From Acidobacteriota bacterium (lineage in GTDB: Bacteria > Actinomycetota > Acidimicrobiia > Acidimicrobiales > Acidimicrobilacustridaceae): a stretch of DNA of 48,000 nucleotides. Positions 8,233 through 19,479 of this stretch are shown here, in pieces; position 1 is the first letter of the stretch; the number at the start of each line of letters is the position of its first letter. Where the stretch lies: positions 1-48,000 of the forward strand of contig JAGWYK010000003.1 in NCBI GenBank assembly GCA_018969405.1, written 5' to 3'. Position numbers and translations under genes: made by a program. A model generated the notes under the pieces. That model had not been told where the DNA came from, did not search any database, and saw only the letters and a program-made list of their open reading frames with translations.

Positions 8233-9558
8233 GTGACTCCGACAGGTCGGATCATCCGCGGCGGTCGTGTCATCGATCGCGACGGCGAACGCGTCGCCGA
8301 TGTGGCCATCGCCCCCGACGGCGTGATCCTCGCCGTGGGGGTGGACCTCGATCCGGCCGCACTCGGTCTGGCCGATCCCGAGCTGCTCGATGCCGCCGGC
8401 TGTGTGGTCGCGCCCGGTCTGGTGGACATCCACACCCACCTGCGCGAGCCGGGTCGCGAGGAGGCCGAGACCGTCGAGACCGGAAGTCGGGCCGCCGCCC
8501 TCGGCGGGTACACCGCCGTGGTGGCGATGCCCAACACCGAACCCACCATCGACAGCGTCGGCGTGGTGCGTCAGGTCCTCGACGCCGGGGTCGCCGCCGG
8601 GATCTGCGACGTCCGCGTGGCCGGCGCCATCACGATCGATCGGAAGGGCGAGGCCCTGGCTCCGCTCGCCGAGATGGCCGAGCTCGGCGTGCGCATGTTC
8701 ACCGATGACGGCTGCGGCGTGCAGGACGATCGCCTCATGCGCCGGGCGCTCGAGTACGCCTCCGGACTCCCCGTGCCGGTCACCCTGGCCCAGCACTGCG
8801 AGGTCGAGGTGCTCAGCGAGGGCGGTCATATGCACGAGGGTGAGTGGTCGAGTCGGCTCGGCATCCCGGGCATCCCCGCCGAGGCCGAGGAGCTCATGGT
8901 GTTCCGCGACATCGCGCTGGCCCGACTCACCGGGGCCCGGGTGCATCTCCAGCACCTCTCCACCGCCGGATCGGTGCAGCTCGTCCGCGAGGCCAAGGCC
9001 AAGGGCCTGCCGGTGACCGCCGAGGCCACACCGCATCACTTCACCCTCACCCATGCCGAGGTCGCCTCCTATGACCCGGTGTTCAAGGTCAATCCGCCGC
9101 TGCGCACCGAGGCCGATGTGGCGGCGGTCCGCGCCGGTCTCGTCGACGGCACCATCGATGCCATCGCCACCGACCATGCGCCCCACACCTCCGATCTCAA
9201 GGAGGCACCCTTCGACCACGCCCCGTGCGGCATGCTCGGACTCGAGACGGCGCTCGCCCTCGGCATCACCGAACTGGTCGAACCGGGGCTGCTCAGCCTC
9301 GCCGAGCTCCTCGCCCTGATGTCCTGGCAGCCCGCCGCCATCGCCGGCATCGAGGCGGTGCACGGTCGACCGATCGCCGCCGGGGAACCGGCGCATCTGG
9401 TGGTGTTCGATCCGACCCAGCCCTGGACCGTCGATCCGACGGCACTGGCCAGTCGCAGCAGCAACACCCCCTACGCCGGCCGGGAGGTGCGCGGCCGAGT
9501 CCGCCACACCCTGCTGTGCGGGGTCCCGATGGTCCGCGATGGAAAGGCACAACGATGA
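8233..9558 (+). CDS. pyrC: Dihydroorotase, class I
   Basis: Cyclises carbamoyl-aspartate to dihydroorotate. The GTG at 8233 has GAAAGG at a good distance and gives the usual family opening (TGRIIRGGRVID), 441 residues. An in-frame ATG at 8194 overlapping the pyrB stop is the alternative. Zinc-site motifs are DIHTHLREPG, the TPHHFTLTHAE histidines and ATDHAPHT. Other family blocks are MPNTEPT and LQHLSTAGS. Length and motifs indicate the class I enzyme of Gram-positive bacteria. It is followed by carA with an ATGA overlap. Confidence 0.96.
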   Translation: MTPTGRIIRGGRVIDRDGERVADVAIAPDGVILAVGVDLDPAALGLADPELLDAAGCVVAPGLVDIHTHLREPGREEAETVETGSRAAALGGYTAVVAMPNTEPTIDSVGVVRQVLDAGVAAGICDVRVAGAITIDRKGEALAPLAEMAELGVRMFTDDGCGVQDDRLMRRALEYASGLPVPVTLAQHCEVEVLSEGGHMHEGEWSSRLGIPGIPAEAEELMVFRDIALARLTGARVHLQHLSTAGSVQLVREAKAKGLPVTAEATPHHFTLTHAEVASYDPVFKVNPPLRTEADVAAVRAGLVDGTIDAIATDHAPHTSDLKEAPFDHAPCGMLGLETALALGITELVEPGLLSLAELLALMSWQPAAIAGIEAVHGRPIAAGEPAHLVVFDPTQPWTVDPTALASRSSNTPYAGREVRGRVRHTLLCGVPMVRDGKAQR

Positions 9559-10669
9559 GCACGATCCGACCGGCGAACCTGGTGCTGGCCGACGGCACGG
9601 TGTTCGAGGGTGAGTCCTTCGGCGCCGAGCCACCAGAGGGCGTCGCCACCGGGGAGGTCGTGTTCAACACCGCCCTCACCGGCTATCAGGAGATCATCAC
9701 CGATCCGTCCTATGCCGGACAGATCATCACCTTCACCTATCCGCACATCGGCAACTACGGAGTCACGGCCCTCGATGATGAGGCGGCCCGACCGCAGGCC
9801 CGCGGGGTCATCGTGCGCGAGTTGGCGCGCCGTCGCAGCAACTGGCGCTCCGAGACCGATCTCGACTCCTTCCTGCGCGTCAACGGCATCCCCGGCATCG
9901 GCGGGGTCGACACCCGACGCCTCACCCGCCAGATCCGTGATCTCGGCTCGATGCCCGCCGCGTTCGGCACCGCGCCCATCGCCACCCTGCACGCCGCGTC
10001 CCGGGCCGAGCCGGGCACCTCGGGCGCCGATCTGGCCCGACAGGTCTCCTGCACCTCCCCGTTCGAGGTCGCCTTCACCGGGCCCGTCGACCGCACCCCG
10101 AAGCGGGTCGTGGCCTTCGATTTCGGCATCAAGACCACGATCCTGCGTCATCTCTCGGGGATCGCGACGGTCGAGGTGGTGCCAGCCGGGACCTCGGCCG
10201 CCGAGGTGCTGGCCCGACGGCCCGACGGCGTGTTCCTGTCGAACGGCCCCGGCGATCCGGCGGCGGTCACCGGTGTCCCGGCCACCATCGATGCGCTCCT
10301 CGGTGAGGTGCCCATCTTCGGGATCTGCCTCGGGCACCAGCTGCTGGCCACTGCGCTCGGGGCGTCAACCTACAAGCTCCCCTTCGGTCATCACGGCGGC
10401 AACCACCCGGTTCGCCGCCTCGAGACCGGCACCGTCGAGATCACGAGCCAGAACCACAACTACGCCGTCGACGACGGTTCCCTGGACCGTTCGGTCGAGG
10501 TCACCCATCGCAACCTCAACGATGGTGTGGTCGAGGGCCTGCGCTGCGTCGAGCAGGCGGCGTTCAGCGTGCAGTACCACCCCGAGGCCGGACCCGGTCC
10601 CCACGACGCGGCCTATCTGTTCACGATGTTCGATGATCTCATGACCGACTTCACGAAGGGCCGACGCTG

Positions 10670-10670
<1 letters not shown>
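9555..10670 (+). CDS. carA: Carbamoyl-phosphate synthase, small (glutaminase) subunit
   Basis: Releases ammonia from glutamine and channels it to CarB. 371 residues from the ATG at 9555, which overlaps the pyrC stop (ATGA) and has GGAAAGG about 8 bases upstream. The frame continues upstream without a sensible start. The N-terminal CPSase_sm domain has the [20 protein letters not shown] signature. The C-terminal class I glutaminase has its nucleophile C258 in [11 protein letters not shown] and the His-Glu pair in [10 protein letters not shown]. Sitting inside the pyr operon, it supplies carbamoyl phosphate that the distant arg operon in this window (argF) also needs, so arginine synthesis may depend in part on this unit. 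Confidence 0.97.
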
Positions 10671-13974
<3,304 letters not shown>

Positions 13975-13978
<4 letters not shown>

Positions 13979-14910
13979 CTCGACGCCGTCGCTCCGCGGT
14001 GGACCTGAGCACCCGGGTCGGGTCGGTGCTGCTGCCCAACCCCGTCCTCACCGCATCGGGCACCGCCGGTCACGGCGATGAGCTCGGCGCGTACGTCGAT
14101 CTCGGATCGCTCGGCGCGGTCGTCGTGAAATCGCTGTCGGCCGATCCATGGCCCGGCAACCCTGCTCCGCGTGTGCATGAGACACCGGCCGGCATGATCA
14201 ACAGCGTCGGTCTGCAGGGTCCGGGGGTGCAGCACTGGCTCGATGAGGAGCTGCCGGCGGTGCTGGCCACCGGGGCCCGCGTCGTGGCCAGCATCTGGGG
14301 CACCACCGTCGAGGACTACGCGCGGGCCGCGGCGATGCTCGCCGGGGCGCCCGCCGGTGTCATCGCCGTGGAGGTCAACATCTCCTGTCCGAACCATCAC
14401 GATCGCAATCGGATGTTCGCCCATTCGCCGGCCTCCACTGCGGAGGCCATCGCCGCCGCTGCGGTCTGCGGTCGACCGATGTGGGCCAAGCTCAGTCCCA
14501 ACGTGGCCGATCTGGCCGCCATCGCAGCGGCGGCCGCCGAGGCCGGGGCCGAGGCGGTCACCCTGATCAACACCGTGCTCGGCATGGCCATCGACGTCGA
14601 GACTCGCACCCGTCGACTCGGCGGCGGGGGAGGGGGACTCTCCGGGCCGGCCATCCATCCGGTGGCGGTGCGCGCCGTGCACGACGTCCACGCGGCGCTG
14701 CCGGAGCTGCCCATCGTCGGGGTCGGTGGTGTGGCCCGCGGTGTCGACGCCGTCGAGCTCCTGATGGCCGGAGCATCAGCCGTGCAGGTGGGCACCGCCA
14801 GCTTCGCCGATCCGCGCAGTGTGGGTCGTGTCCTCGTCGAACTCGATCACTGGTGCGCCGATCACGGTGTGCGGGCGGTCACCGAACTGATCGGAGCCGT
14901 CCATGGCTGA
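13975..14910 (+). CDS. pyrD: Dihydroorotate dehydrogenase, class 1B-like catalytic subunit
   Basis: Oxidises dihydroorotate to orotate with FMN. 311 residues. The catalytic base is a cysteine, C138 in VNISCPN, which marks class 1; class 2 enzymes, usual in many Actinomycetota, have serine. [17 protein letters not shown], the glycine-rich [10 protein letters not shown] segment and [16 protein letters not shown] match the 1B subgroup. Class 1B enzymes normally work with PyrK, an FAD and 2Fe-2S partner, usually encoded next to pyrD. No pyrK is found here or elsewhere in the window. The GTG overlaps the carB stop; pyrF starts 8 bases before the pyrD stop. Confidence 0.94.
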
Positions 14911-15619
14911 ACCCTTCGCCGATGGTGCCCCCGAGGAGATCCGGGCCCGCCTCGCCCTGGCGCTCGACGTCGATGACATCGTGGAGGCCCGGCGCATCGC
15001 TCGACTCCTGCAGCCCTGGTTCGGCGTGGCCAAGGTCGGTCTGGAACTGTTCAGCGCCGCCGGTCCCGAGGCGGTCGAGGCGATGATCGACGACGGGTTC
15101 GCCGTCTTCGCCGATCTCAAACTGCTCGACATCCCCACCACGGTGCGGAAGGCGGCCCGGGTCATGGGCTCGCTCGGGGCCAGTCATCTCACGGTCCACA
15201 CCCGGGCCGGGACCGACCACCTGGCCGCCGGCGTCGAGGGCTTCACCGAGGGAGCCGTCGCCGCTGGACTCCCCGTGCCGATCTGCCTGGGCATCACCGT
15301 GCTCACCAGCGAGCCCGCCGATGCGAACGCGCTCGATCAGCGTCTCGGCGCCGCTCTCGCCGCCGGGTGTCCCGGCGTGGTCTGTGCAGCGAGTGATCTC
15401 GATGCCGCCACCCGGCGGGCCCCATCGCTGTTCACGGTGGTTCCGGGCATCCGTCCCGCCGGGGTGGCCGCCGACGACCAGGCGCGCCCGGCGACACCGA
15501 CCGGTGCCATCGCCGCCGGTGCCGGACTGCTCGTCATCGGTCGGGCCGTCACCGCCGCCGACGACCCCCGTCGTGCCGCCGCGGCCATCGCGGCGGAGGT
15601 GTCCGCCGCCCTCGGCTGA
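14903..15619 (+). CDS. pyrF: Orotidine 5'-phosphate decarboxylase
   Basis: Last step of UMP synthesis, decarboxylating OMP. 238 residues, TIM barrel of subfamily 1. The catalytic Asp-Lys-Asp array appears as FADLKLLDIPTTV (usual DLKFHDIPNTV). LALALDVDD at the N-terminus, HLTVHTRAG, TVVPGIRPAG and LLVIGRAVTAADDP (phosphate-binding) are conserved. The ATG overlaps pyrD by 8 bases. It is the last gene of the pyr run; a 40-base gap and a promoter-like box precede mihF. Orotate phosphoribosyltransferase (pyrE) is not in the window. Confidence 0.95.
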   Translation: MAEPFADGAPEEIRARLALALDVDDIVEARRIARLLQPWFGVAKVGLELFSAAGPEAVEAMIDDGFAVFADLKLLDIPTTVRKAARVMGSLGASHLTVHTRAGTDHLAAGVEGFTEGAVAAGLPVPICLGITVLTSEPADANALDQRLGAALAAGCPGVVCAASDLDAATRRAPSLFTVVPGIRPAGVAADDQARPATPTGAIAAGAGLLVIGRAVTAADDPRRAAAAIAAEVSAALG

Positions 15620-15647
15620 GGGCGGGAGACGCTGCGCCACCACGCAC

Positions 15648-15653
15648 TAGGGT
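15648..15653 (+). promoter_or_regulatory. -10 box of a probable leaderless promoter for mihF
   Basis: TAGGGT followed by exactly six bases and the ATG of mihF at 15660, the same layout as at aroC, def, hisG and argC. No clear -35. The 40-base gap after pyrF holds no terminator. Confidence 0.5.
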
Positions 15654-15659
15654 TCGGCC

Positions 15660-15977
15660 ATGCCGCAGCCGCCCTCGCTCACTCCCGAACAGCGTGCGGC
15701 CGCGCTGGCCCGGGCCGCAGAGGCCCGCCGGGTGCGCGCCGAGACCAAGGAACGACTCAAGATGGGTTCGGTCACGTTGCGCCAGGTGCTCGAAGCGGCC
15801 GAGGCCGACGAACTCATCGCCGGCATCAAGGTGCTGGCCATCCTCGAGTCGCTGCCCGGGGTCGGCAAGGTGAAGGCCCGACGGGCCATGGCCGACATCG
15901 GCATCGCCGACTCCCGTCGCATCCGCGGTCTCGGTGAGCAGCAGCGCCGCGCCCTGCTCGGTGCGTTCGGCGACTGA
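15660..15977 (+). CDS. mihF: Integration host factor, actinobacterial type (mIHF)
   Basis: 105-residue basic nucleoid-associated protein. It is unrelated in sequence to E. coli IHF and contains a helix-two-turn-helix DNA-binding fold. Diagnostic segments are LTPEQRAAALARAAEARRVRAE, a variable linker, ILESLPGVGKVKARRAMADIGI and the C-terminal RRIRGLGEQQRRALL. In mycobacteria and streptomycetes the gene lies directly upstream of gmk, as it does here. It compacts DNA and affects supercoiling. The promoter box six bases upstream of ATG suggests a leaderless transcript. Confidence 0.93.
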   Translation: MPQPPSLTPEQRAAALARAAEARRVRAETKERLKMGSVTLRQVLEAAEADELIAGIKVLAILESLPGVGKVKARRAMADIGIADSRRIRGLGEQQRRALLGAFGD

Positions 15978-16001
15978 TCGGCATCACGGTTCGGTGTCGG
16001 C

Positions 16002-16547
16002 ATGATCGTGGTGATGTGCGGACCGGGCGGGGTCGGCAAGGGAACGGTCGTGGCGCGTCTCATCGCCGAGGATCCGCATCTGTGGCTCTCGAGGAGCTGG
16101 ACCACCCGGGAGCAGCGACCGGGGGAGTCCGACGACGCCTACACCTATGTCACCCGTGAGCAGTTCGAGACTCGGATCGCCGAGGGCGGCTTCCTCGAGC
16201 ATGCCGAGTTCCTCGGCAACCTCTACGGCACCCCATGGCCCGAACCCGGCGACGACCGCGACATCGTGCTGGAGATCGATGTGCAGGGGGCGGCCCAGGT
16301 GCTCGAACGGGCACCCGATGCGCTGTTCATCCTGCTCGAACCGCCCTCGGCGGAGGTCCAGGCCGAACGCCTGCGCGGGCGGGGTGATCCCCCGGAACAG
16401 GCCGAGCGCCGCATCGCGGTGGCGCAGGCCGAACTGGCCGAGGGGCGGCGCCTCGGGGCGATCTGCATCATCAACGACGACCTCGACCGCACCGTCGACC
16501 GCTGCCGGGCGCTGATCGCCGAGGCCCGGGCCGCCGCCCTTGGGTGA
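16002..16547 (+). CDS. gmk: Guanylate kinase
   Basis: Phosphorylates GMP to GDP with ATP. 181 residues. The P-loop is CGPGGVGKGTVVARL near the N-terminus; the second glycine replaces the usual serine in GPSGVGKGT. The GMP-binding region reads SRSWTTREQRPGESDDAYTY, and the YGTP motif and EIDVQGAAQV follow. The lid contains RGRGDPPEQAERRI. The ATG at 16002 puts the P-loop at the normal distance from the N-terminus. A 24-base gap separates it from mihF and no promoter is evident, so the two are probably cotranscribed. Confidence 0.95.
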   Translation: MIVVMCGPGGVGKGTVVARLIAEDPHLWLSRSWTTREQRPGESDDAYTYVTREQFETRIAEGGFLEHAEFLGNLYGTPWPEPGDDRDIVLEIDVQGAAQVLERAPDALFILLEPPSAEVQAERLRGRGDPPEQAERRIAVAQAELAEGRRLGAICIINDDLDRTVDRCRALIAEARAAALG

Positions 16548-16564
16548 TCCGCAGGATCCGCTGC

Positions 16565-16570
16565 TAGTGT
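16565..16570 (+). promoter_or_regulatory. Candidate -10 box for rpoZ
   Basis: TAGTGT fits TANNNT; TTGGGT at 16540-16545 is a possible -35 with a long 19-base spacer. Transcription would start near 16577 and give a leader of about 50 bases with an SD, unlike the leaderless promoters nearby. Confidence 0.35.
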
Positions 16571-16627
16571 CCTACGGCCCCTCGCGAACCGGTCCCGCCC
16601 GTTCGCCCGTCGTCAAAGGTGTCTCCC

Positions 16628-16948
16628 GTGGCTCAGGTCTCCGACTCGATGGTCAACCCCCGGATCGAGGAACTCCTCTCGAAGGTCGACTCCCGGTTCA
16701 CCCTCGTGTCGCTCGGTGCCCAGCGGGCCCGGCAGATCAACGCCTACTTCAACCAGCTGGGCGATGGTCAGGGTTCCACCGTGCCGCCGCAGGTCACCTC
16801 GGCCGCCCGCAAGCCGCTCTCGATCGCCTTCGAGGAGATCGCCGCCGACAAGATCATCCCGGTGCGGGTGGAGGCGGTCGTCCCCGAGGAGTCCGCTGAC
16901 GAGGTCGCCGACGGCACCGCCGACGAGGCCTCCGACGAGGCCGAGTGA
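16628..16948 (+). CDS. rpoZ: RNA polymerase omega subunit
   Basis: Small subunit that helps fold and hold the beta' chain. The GTG at 16628 is preceded by AAAGG with an 8-base spacing and gives 106 residues; an in-frame GTG at 16619 is the alternative but overlaps that SD. Conserved omega segments are NPRIEELLSKVDSRFTLVSLGAQRARQIN and RKPLSIAFEEIAADKI. The last 25 or so residues form a very acidic, Ala/Asp/Glu-rich tail longer than in E. coli. The gmk-rpoZ-coaBC-metK-priA order is the standard bacterial one. Confidence 0.95.
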   Translation: MAQVSDSMVNPRIEELLSKVDSRFTLVSLGAQRARQINAYFNQLGDGQGSTVPPQVTSAARKPLSIAFEEIAADKIIPVRVEAVVPEESADEVADGTADEASDEAE

Positions 16949-16979
16949 CCCTTCGACCTCCGCGTCGATCCTCACCGTC

Positions 16980-18194
16980 ATGACTGATCTCCACGGCCGC
17001 CGCATCGTCCTCGGCGTCACCGGTGGCATCGCCGCCTACAAGGCGATCGAACTGTGCCGTCGACTCGTCGACGCCGGTGCCCATGTCGCCCCGGTGCTCA
17101 CCGAGGGGGCCCTGCACTTCGTCGGGCGCACCACCTTCTCGGCGCTGGCCTCCGAGCCGGCCCAGGTCTCCCTGTGGGACGAGGAGTCCCCGATCCCGCA
17201 CACCCGGCTCGGGCAGGGTGCTGACCTCATCCTCGTGGCTCCCGCCACGGCACGGGCCCTGGCCGCCTACGCCCATGGGCTGTCCGACGATCTGCTCACC
17301 GCCACCCTCATCGCCACCCGGGCCCCGGTCATCGTGTGCCCGGCCATGCACACCGAGATGTGGGAGCACCCCTCGGTGCAGGACAACCTCCGACTGCTGC
17401 GCGAACGCGGCGTCGTGGTGGTGCCGCCCGCCGAGGGTCGGCTCGCCGGTGGCGATGTCGGCACCGGTCGGTTGGCCGAACCCGAGATCATCCTCGACGC
17501 CGTGCATCATGTCCTCGCCGACACCCGTCGGGATCTCGCCGGGCTGCGCGTCCTGGTCACCGCCGGTGGCACCCGTGAACCCATCGACTCGGTGCGGGTC
17601 ATCACCAACCGCTCCTCGGGCAAGCAGGGGCATGCGGTGGCCGCCGAGGCCGCCGGGCGCGGGGCCGAGGTCACGCTCGTCACCACCGTCGATCGTCCGG
17701 CGCCGGTCGGCGCCACCGTGATCCGGGTGTCCACCGCCGCCGAGATGGAGGCCGCGGTCATGCCGTTGGCCGCCCAGCAGGACGTCATCGTCATGGCCGC
17801 CGCCGTGGCGGACTTCCGTCCGGCGATGGTGGCGGCCCGGAAGTTGAAGAAGGACGAGTTCGGCGACGGCGGTACGCCGCAGATCGTGCTGGAGCCCACC
17901 CATGACTTCCTCGTCGATCTCGGGGCGAGCAAGCCGTCCGGCCAGGTGCTGGTGGGGTTCGCCGCCGAGACCGACGATGTCATCGACAACGCCCGGGCGA
18001 AGCTGGCCCGCAAGCGGCTCGACCTCATCGTGGCCAACGATGTCGGCGCCGCCCGCTGCGGCTTCGAGCACGACACCAATGCGGTGGTGCTCATCGGAGC
18101 CGACGGTTTGCACCAAGATGTTCCCCTGACCGACAAGCGGTCGGTCGCCCGGGCCCTGCTCGATGCCGTCGTCGAGCTCCGGTCGACACCCTGA
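16980..18194 (+). CDS. coaBC: Phosphopantothenoylcysteine decarboxylase / phosphopantothenate-cysteine ligase
   Basis: Bifunctional coenzyme A enzyme, 404 residues from ATG 16980. The N-terminal flavoprotein half (about 1-180) has the VTGGIAAYKA fold entry and catalytic histidine H74 (IPHTR). The C-terminal CoaB half (about 190-404) has VTAGGTREPIDSVRVITNRSSG, AAAVADFRP with the lysine-rich segment after it, and GFAAET. Two normally conserved CoaC residues differ. The PxMNxxMW motif reads PAMHTEMW (H124 for Asn), and the clamp cysteine of ACGD is glycine in LAGGD (G157). This may be an actinobacterial variant. There is a 31-base gap after rpoZ. Confidence 0.95.
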   Translation: MTDLHGRRIVLGVTGGIAAYKAIELCRRLVDAGAHVAPVLTEGALHFVGRTTFSALASEPAQVSLWDEESPIPHTRLGQGADLILVAPATARALAAYAHGLSDDLLTATLIATRAPVIVCPAMHTEMWEHPSVQDNLRLLRERGVVVVPPAEGRLAGGDVGTGRLAEPEIILDAVHHVLADTRRDLAGLRVLVTAGGTREPIDSVRVITNRSSGKQGHAVAAEAAGRGAEVTLVTTVDRPAPVGATVIRVSTAAEMEAAVMPLAAQQDVIVMAAAVADFRPAMVAARKLKKDEFGDGGTPQIVLEPTHDFLVDLGASKPSGQVLVGFAAETDDVIDNARAKLARKRLDLIVANDVGAARCGFEHDTNAVVLIGADGLHQDVPLTDKRSVARALLDAVVELRSTP

Positions 18195-18263
18195 TCTCGA
18201 TCCCCTGACATCGACCGACCACCGACCGAAAACCACGCCCGGAGCGGCGACAAGGAGTGTGCT

Positions 18264-19457
18264 GTGAGCAGCTGGACCTTCACCTCGGAGTCCGTGACCG
18301 AGGGCCATCCCGACAAGGTCGCCGATCAGATCTCCGACGCCATCCTCGACGCCATGCTGGCTCAGGACCCCATGAGTCGGGTCGCCTGCGAGACCCTCGT
18401 CACCACCGGCCTCGCCGTGGTGGCCGGTGAGATCACGACCACCGGCTGGGTCGACATCCCCGGCATCGTGCGCGAGACCATCAAGGGCATCGGCTACGAC
18501 CGCGAGTCGTTCGGCTATGACGGCGAGACCGTCGGGGTCATGGTGTCGCTCGACGCCCAGTCCTCCGACATCGCCCGCGGTGTCGACGACTCCGAGGAGG
18601 TGCGGTCGGGCACCTCCGGCGAGGACATCCTCAACAAGCAGGGGGCTGGCGATCAGGGGATGATGTTCGGGTACGCCTGCACCGAGACCGATGTGCTCAT
18701 GCCGCTGCCCATCCAGCTGGCGCATCGCATGGCCGAGCGTCTCGCCGAGGTCCGCAAGGCCGGCACGGTGCCCTATCTGCGTCCCGATGGCAAGACCCAG
18801 GTCACCTTCGACTACGTCGACGGCAGGCCGGTGCGTCTCCGCACCGTGCTCATCTCCACCCAGCACAACGACGGCATCGACCGCGACGACGACATCCGTC
18901 CCGATCTCATCGAGCATGTGATCCGGCCCGTGGTCCCCGCCGAGTTCGCCGATGACAACTACGAGGTGCTGGTCAACCCCACCGGTCGGTTCGTCATCGG
19001 TGGTCCGGTCGGTGACGCCGGGCTCACCGGTCGCAAGATCATCGTCGACACCTACGGCGGCATGGCTCGTCATGGTGGTGGCGCGTTCTCCGGCAAGGAC
19101 CCCTCCAAGGTCGACCGGTCGGCCGCCTACGCGGCCCGCTGGGTGGCCAAGAACGTCGTGGCCGCCGGTGCCGCCGAGCGCTGCGAGGTCCAGGTGGCCT
19201 ACGCCATCGGTGTCGCCCATCCGGTGTCGATCATGGTCGAGACCTTCGGCACCGCGCAGGCCGATCCCGAGCGCATCGCCACCGCGGTGCGCGAGGTCTT
19301 CGACCTCCGACCCGCCGCCATCATCCGCGATCTCGAGCTGCGGCAGCCGATCTATCGCGCCACCGCGGCCTACGGACATTTCGGCCGCACCGGTCCCGGT
19401 TTCACCTGGGAACGCACCGATCGCGTCGCGGATCTGCGGTCGGCCCTCGGACTCTGA
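18264..19457 (+). CDS. metK: S-adenosylmethionine synthase
   Basis: Makes SAM from methionine and ATP. 397 residues, normal length. Signature segments are [18 protein letters not shown], the hexapeptide GAGDQG followed by MMFGYAC, and the phosphate loop [19 protein letters not shown]. The GTG start is set by a strong SD (AAGGAG, spacing 6 bases). The 69-base gap after coaBC contains no TA dinucleotide that could form a TANNNT box. It is also too short and unstructured for a SAM riboswitch, so transcription probably comes from upstream. Confidence 0.98.
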   Translation: MSSWTFTSESVTEGHPDKVADQISDAILDAMLAQDPMSRVACETLVTTGLAVVAGEITTTGWVDIPGIVRETIKGIGYDRESFGYDGETVGVMVSLDAQSSDIARGVDDSEEVRSGTSGEDILNKQGAGDQGMMFGYACTETDVLMPLPIQLAHRMAERLAEVRKAGTVPYLRPDGKTQVTFDYVDGRPVRLRTVLISTQHNDGIDRDDDIRPDLIEHVIRPVVPAEFADDNYEVLVNPTGRFVIGGPVGDAGLTGRKIIVDTYGGMARHGGGAFSGKDPSKVDRSAAYAARWVAKNVVAAGAAERCEVQVAYAIGVAHPVSIMVETFGTAQADPERIATAVREVFDLRPAAIIRDLELRQPIYRATAAYGHFGRTGPGFTWERTDRVADLRSALGL

Positions 19458-19479
19458 TCCACCGCAGGTCGGCGCACCC

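Noticed and set aside
18195-18263. SAM riboswitch or promoter before metK
   Set aside because: Only 69 bases, no kink-turn or paired core visible, and no TA dinucleotide for a TANNNT box.
16854-19379. 841-codon minus-strand open frame across coaBC and metK
   Set aside because: Antisense to two certain genes, low-complexity composition, no start signal.
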